A stretch of DNA of 8,152 bases from Candidatus Zixiibacteriota bacterium (GTDB taxonomy: Bacteria; Zixibacteria; MSB-5A5; GN15; FEB-12). The DNA is taken from contig JAMPYH010000107.1 in NCBI GenBank assembly GCA_023700785.1, forward strand, positions 1-8,152, read 5' to 3'. This document shows positions 5,465-8,152 of this stretch, one piece after another. The notes below the pieces were generated by a model. That model saw only the letters and a list, made by a program, of their open reading frames with translations, made no database searches and had not been told where the DNA came from. Each line of letters begins with the position of its first letter. Within the stretch, counting starts at the first letter, position 1. Both the position numbers and the translations under genes were made by a program.

Positions 5465-5893
5465 CTACGCGGTGACCAAAAGTGATTCGATGGACGCTGC
5501 CTCAGCAGGGGCCGCTTTGGCCGGTCGGCTATCCTGGCGAATCTGCTCCCAACCCTGTTTGAGTGTTTCCAGCACTTTTATGCAGGAATCGATCCTGGAG
5601 ATCTCCTTGGTCGCCTCGATGACATCGAATTCGTTCATGCAGAACGCGTACAGTTTGCCAAGATTTTGGGCGACCTCTCCCCCCTGCTCAAAGTCGAGCG
5701 TTGTGTAGAGGTGAGTAAGGAATTTGCGCGACCTCTCGAGCTGCAAATACCCGGCATCAAACTCACCGGCGCCGTAATGTTCACGACCGGCGGCCAGCGA
5801 CTGGATCGCTCCGGAATAGACCTGCATGATCAGGTCGATCTGAGATTTCCCGACCGTGTCAACTTGTCGATACGATTTGATCTGTTCGTTCAC
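5465..5893 (-). CDS. fliS: Flagellin export chaperone FliS
   Basis: FliS binds the C-terminal end of flagellin in the cytoplasm and stops it polymerising before export. This 142-residue, mostly helical protein shows the family pattern: an opening 'YRQVDT' helix, 'LIMQVYSGAIQSL' (about 21-33), a second helix 'GYLQLERSRKFLTHLYTTLDF' (about 48-68) and the diagnostic 'EQGGEVAQNLGKLYAFC' (about 69-85). The usual 'TASPEKLI' turn is altered to 'TVGKSQIDLI'. A low-complexity Ala/Pro tail (about 122-137) lengthens it slightly beyond the usual 120-135 residues. The start is GTG at 5893, preceded by AGGA four nt upstream and a second AGGA about nine nt upstream. It follows fliD by 14 nt, the classic fliD-fliS pair. 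Confidence 0.93.
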   Translation of the reverse strand: MNEQIKSYRQVDTVGKSQIDLIMQVYSGAIQSLAAGREHYGAGEFDAGYLQLERSRKFLTHLYTTLDFEQGGEVAQNLGKLYAFCMNEFDVIEATKEISRIDSCIKVLETLKQGWEQIRQDSRPAKAAPAEAASIESLLVTA

Positions 5894-5907
5894 GGGATCC
5901 TATCCTG

Positions 5908-8152
5908 CTATTTATTGTTGTTAAAGCCCCAATTGGCGTTGATCGAATTGAGCTGACCTTCAAGGTAGGTGCTCTGAGCGTTCAGGGACGCCAGCGCTTC
6001 TTCCATAGCGTAAAACTTGGTCAGCAGAGCCTCCCGTCTTACTGTGAGGCGCTTTTCAAAATCCGCGATCCGCTCTTTGATATTTGTCAGCTGCTTTTCA
6101 TACCCTTTGATGCGGCGGTCCACCAGGCCCGATTCGGTTGACGTAAAGCCGTCCACCAGATCATGCATCTTCGCGGCGACACCCTTGGCGAGCGTAATGC
6201 TCGACTCCACTCCCGACACGATCTCCCGCTCGCTGTAGAGCACTCGGATCTTGACCCCTTCAGTGGTCTTGTTGCCGTCTTTGCCGGTAAGGATCTGCCC
6301 TGAGCCGGTCGCCGCCTCGCCATTGATGGTGCCGGCGACATCGAGACCGTTCTGAGAGAAACCGTTCGCCAGGCCAAGTATGGGGACCGCGGAATTAGTG
6401 ACCGCGGGGATGACATTGACTTTCGAGGTGGAGCCGTAAGTCGAGCTTTGGAGTTGCAGATATCCAGTTCCGTTGGAGGCAGGAACCCAGGATACGGTCA
6501 GACCACGGCTGCCGATCTTGCTGTCGGCATCGATTCGAGACTGGATCTCAGCGACTAATTCGTCGAATGACGCGTAGGTCTTCTCAGTCAGGACGATCTC
6601 ATTTGATTCCATTCCATCGACTGAGAGCTTGATCCGGTTATTGGAGGAGGTCAAAGTGAGCGGGGCAACGGACGGATCAGCGATAGCTCCCGCCTGGAAA
6701 CGACCCTTGGTCGCGGCCTGAGTGATATCGATGCTGAGCTTGCTGCCGATCTTACTTTTCGAGCCCGATGAGATGAACTCGATCTTGTCGGAGGTCGTCG
6801 ATCCGGAGCTGGCGAAGATATTCAGTACATTGTCGATATTGTCGCGCAGGGCGGTTTCGAGCCTGGACGGATCTTTGATGAACAGTTGACCGTCGGTGCC
6901 GGTACGAATGCCCAGCGAGAGTAGCTGGCTGTACTGACCCTCCAGACCGGAAAGCCGCGAAGAAAGCACCGAACGCATCGATGCCTGAACTGTCTGGAGC
7001 GAATATTCGGTGAACAACACTCCCGACTCTTTGGTCTCGGTGTTGTAGCTCCCCTGGTCATTGATGAACTCGTTGACGTCGTTGTAGGTGTCGATGAAGT
7101 CACTTATACTTTTTTTGATCTCGTCGAAATCGACCTGGGCGTCGATACTGACACTTTCATCGATCGGCGTCGCCTTTTTGACATCAATGGTCAAGCCGCC
7201 GACGACATCCTTGAAGGAGTTGGTCGCCGAGGTCACGGTGATCGGCGAGCCATTCCCGCCGCTGGAACCGACTGAGATCTGGGCGTCGGACGCTTCCTGA
7301 AGCAGCGGAGCAAAGGTCTGGATCTGGAACTTGTCGCCGCCGTAGATGGTACCGGCCGACAAAGTCAGTTTAATCCCTTCGGCCCCTTCGCCGACCAAAG
7401 CGACCTCGGCATCAGCTTCTGAAACGATCATTGTTCCAGAATTCGTTCCATCGGTCCAGGTGAGCGTGACATTGTCATTGCCGACTGATTTTGCTCCGGT
7501 GCCGACCACGGTAAACGTGTAGGTCTTATTTTTGGTGCCTGTAAATGCGGCCGAAGACCCGAGTGAAACGGCTGAAGTTGATGCTGTATTGCGCGCGATC
7601 TGTTCGACTGAGTCAACAGAGGCAGACGTAAAGTTCAAATTGCGCCCGCTGGCAAGATTAGATGTGATGTTGATCGCGTTGGCGGAGCCGGTCTTGTCTG
7701 CGGTCAGGACCAGTCGATAGGCGTTGGATCTCGAACCGTCGTTGACGATCGTCGCGGTGACGCCGACTTTGGCGTCATTGATCGCTTTTTTGATCCCGGT
7801 CAGCGAATTGTTGCTGGAATCGATCGTGATCGTCTTGGCCGAGCCGGAGCCAACGGACAGGGTGATGGTCCCAGTCCCCAGGCCGGAGATGGACTGGTCT
7901 GAAAATCCCTGGCTGGCGATCTGGTGGTTGCGCGCGACATTCAGCACGCGAATATCGTAGGAGCCTTCCGAGACGCGGCCATTGGCGGTCGCGGTCAGAT
8001 AGGCGTCGTCGGAGACATTCACCGCGTACTTTTCGAAGGCGGTCCGCTGGGAAAGCCGTACCGCAAGCGAATTCAGCGCCAGGAGTTTTGCCTGGAATGC
8101 TTTGAAGGTCGAGACGATGTCGGTCGTCTCTTGCTGTTGCACCTGCAATAAT
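5908..8152 (-). CDS. fliD: Flagellar filament cap protein FliD (hook-associated protein 2), 5' end cut
   Basis: FliD forms the cap at the filament tip and guides folding of exported flagellin subunits. The reading frame runs open through the window edge (codons TTA-TTG-CAG at 8151..8143), so the true start is outside; about 20-30 residues are probably missing. What remains (about 747 codons) begins in the FliD N-domain coiled coil. A flagellin-type IN motif lies at about 105-160. An extra beta-rich segment spans about 181-287. The core 'DAQISVG...NSFKDVVGGLTIDVKK' is at about 288-325, a second IN-like repeat at about 505-593, and the FliD C-domain and closing coiled coil at about 607-742. I see no cysteine, which is common in exported axial proteins. 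The total is well above the usual 450-500 residues, mainly from the extra segments. fliS follows after 14 nt. Confidence 0.95.
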   Translation of the reverse strand, partial: LLQVQQQETTDIVSTFKAFQAKLLALNSLAVRLSQRTAFEKYAVNVSDDAYLTATANGRVSEGSYDIRVLNVARNHQIASQGFSDQSISGLGTGTITLSVGSGSAKTITIDSSNNSLTGIKKAINDAKVGVTATIVNDGSRSNAYRLVLTADKTGSANAINITSNLASGRNLNFTSASVDSVEQIARNTASTSAVSLGSSAAFTGTKNKTYTFTVVGTGAKSVGNDNVTLTWTDGTNSGTMIVSEADAEVALVGEGAEGIKLTLSAGTIYGGDKFQIQTFAPLLQEASDAQISVGSSGGNGSPITVTSATNSFKDVVGGLTIDVKKATPIDESVSIDAQVDFDEIKKSISDFIDTYNDVNEFINDQGSYNTETKESGVLFTEYSLQTVQASMRSVLSSRLSGLEGQYSQLLSLGIRTGTDGQLFIKDPSRLETALRDNIDNVLNIFASSGSTTSDKIEFISSGSKSKIGSKLSIDITQAATKGRFQAGAIADPSVAPLTLTSSNNRIKLSVDGMESNEIVLTEKTYASFDELVAEIQSRIDADSKIGSRGLTVSWVPASNGTGYLQLQSSTYGSTSKVNVIPAVTNSAVPILGLANGFSQNGLDVAGTINGEAATGSGQILTGKDGNKTTEGVKIRVLYSEREIVSGVESSITLAKGVAAKMHDLVDGFTSTESGLVDRRIKGYEKQLTNIKERIADFEKRLTVRREALLTKFYAMEEALASLNAQSTYLEGQLNSINANWGFNNNK

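Overview
The window comes from a bacterial chromosome: a flagellated bacterium with mid-50s GC by eye and clear Shine-Dalgarno signals at most genes. Every protein gene I can support lies on the minus strand, so the biological reading order runs from high to low coordinates. The large plus-strand frames are antisense shadows of conserved genes. Genome placement is uncertain. A Gram-negative lineage of deltaproteobacterial or FCB-type (for example Zixibacteria-like) affinity would fit the gene content, but this is inference only.

Region 1 (8152 down to 3690) is the end of a flagellar operon. It holds the filament cap fliD (5' end cut by the window edge), the flagellin export chaperone fliS, a FlgN-like hook-junction chaperone, a FlgM-like anti-sigma-28 factor, and an HDOD signalling protein. 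Spacing is 10 to 21 nt except for a 76-nt gap before flgM, which holds a candidate sigma-28 promoter. The genes fit together as late flagellar assembly: two chaperones hold their clients until export, FlgM restrains sigma-28 until the hook is complete, and the HDOD protein may couple the set to second-messenger or regulatory signalling.

Region 2 (3689 down to 3475) is a 215-bp intergenic stretch. It contains a weak hairpin that might end the flagellar transcript and a strong sigma-70-type promoter with a GC-rich discriminator. A leader hairpin follows, just before a tRNA-Val(GAC) gene.

Region 3 (3474 down to 1) is a translation operon: tRNA-Val, thrS, infC, rpmI, rplT and the first 31 codons of pheS. 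The order thrS-infC-rpmI-rplT-pheS is classical and widely conserved. Two details stand out. infC most likely starts at a non-canonical AUC codon, which gives a 210-residue IF-3. A perfect 16-bp inverted repeat lies inside the pheS coding sequence shortly after its start.

I do not see a mobile element, CRISPR array, defence system or plainly new system here. The interest lies in regulatory details and in the HDOD gene's position beside flgM.
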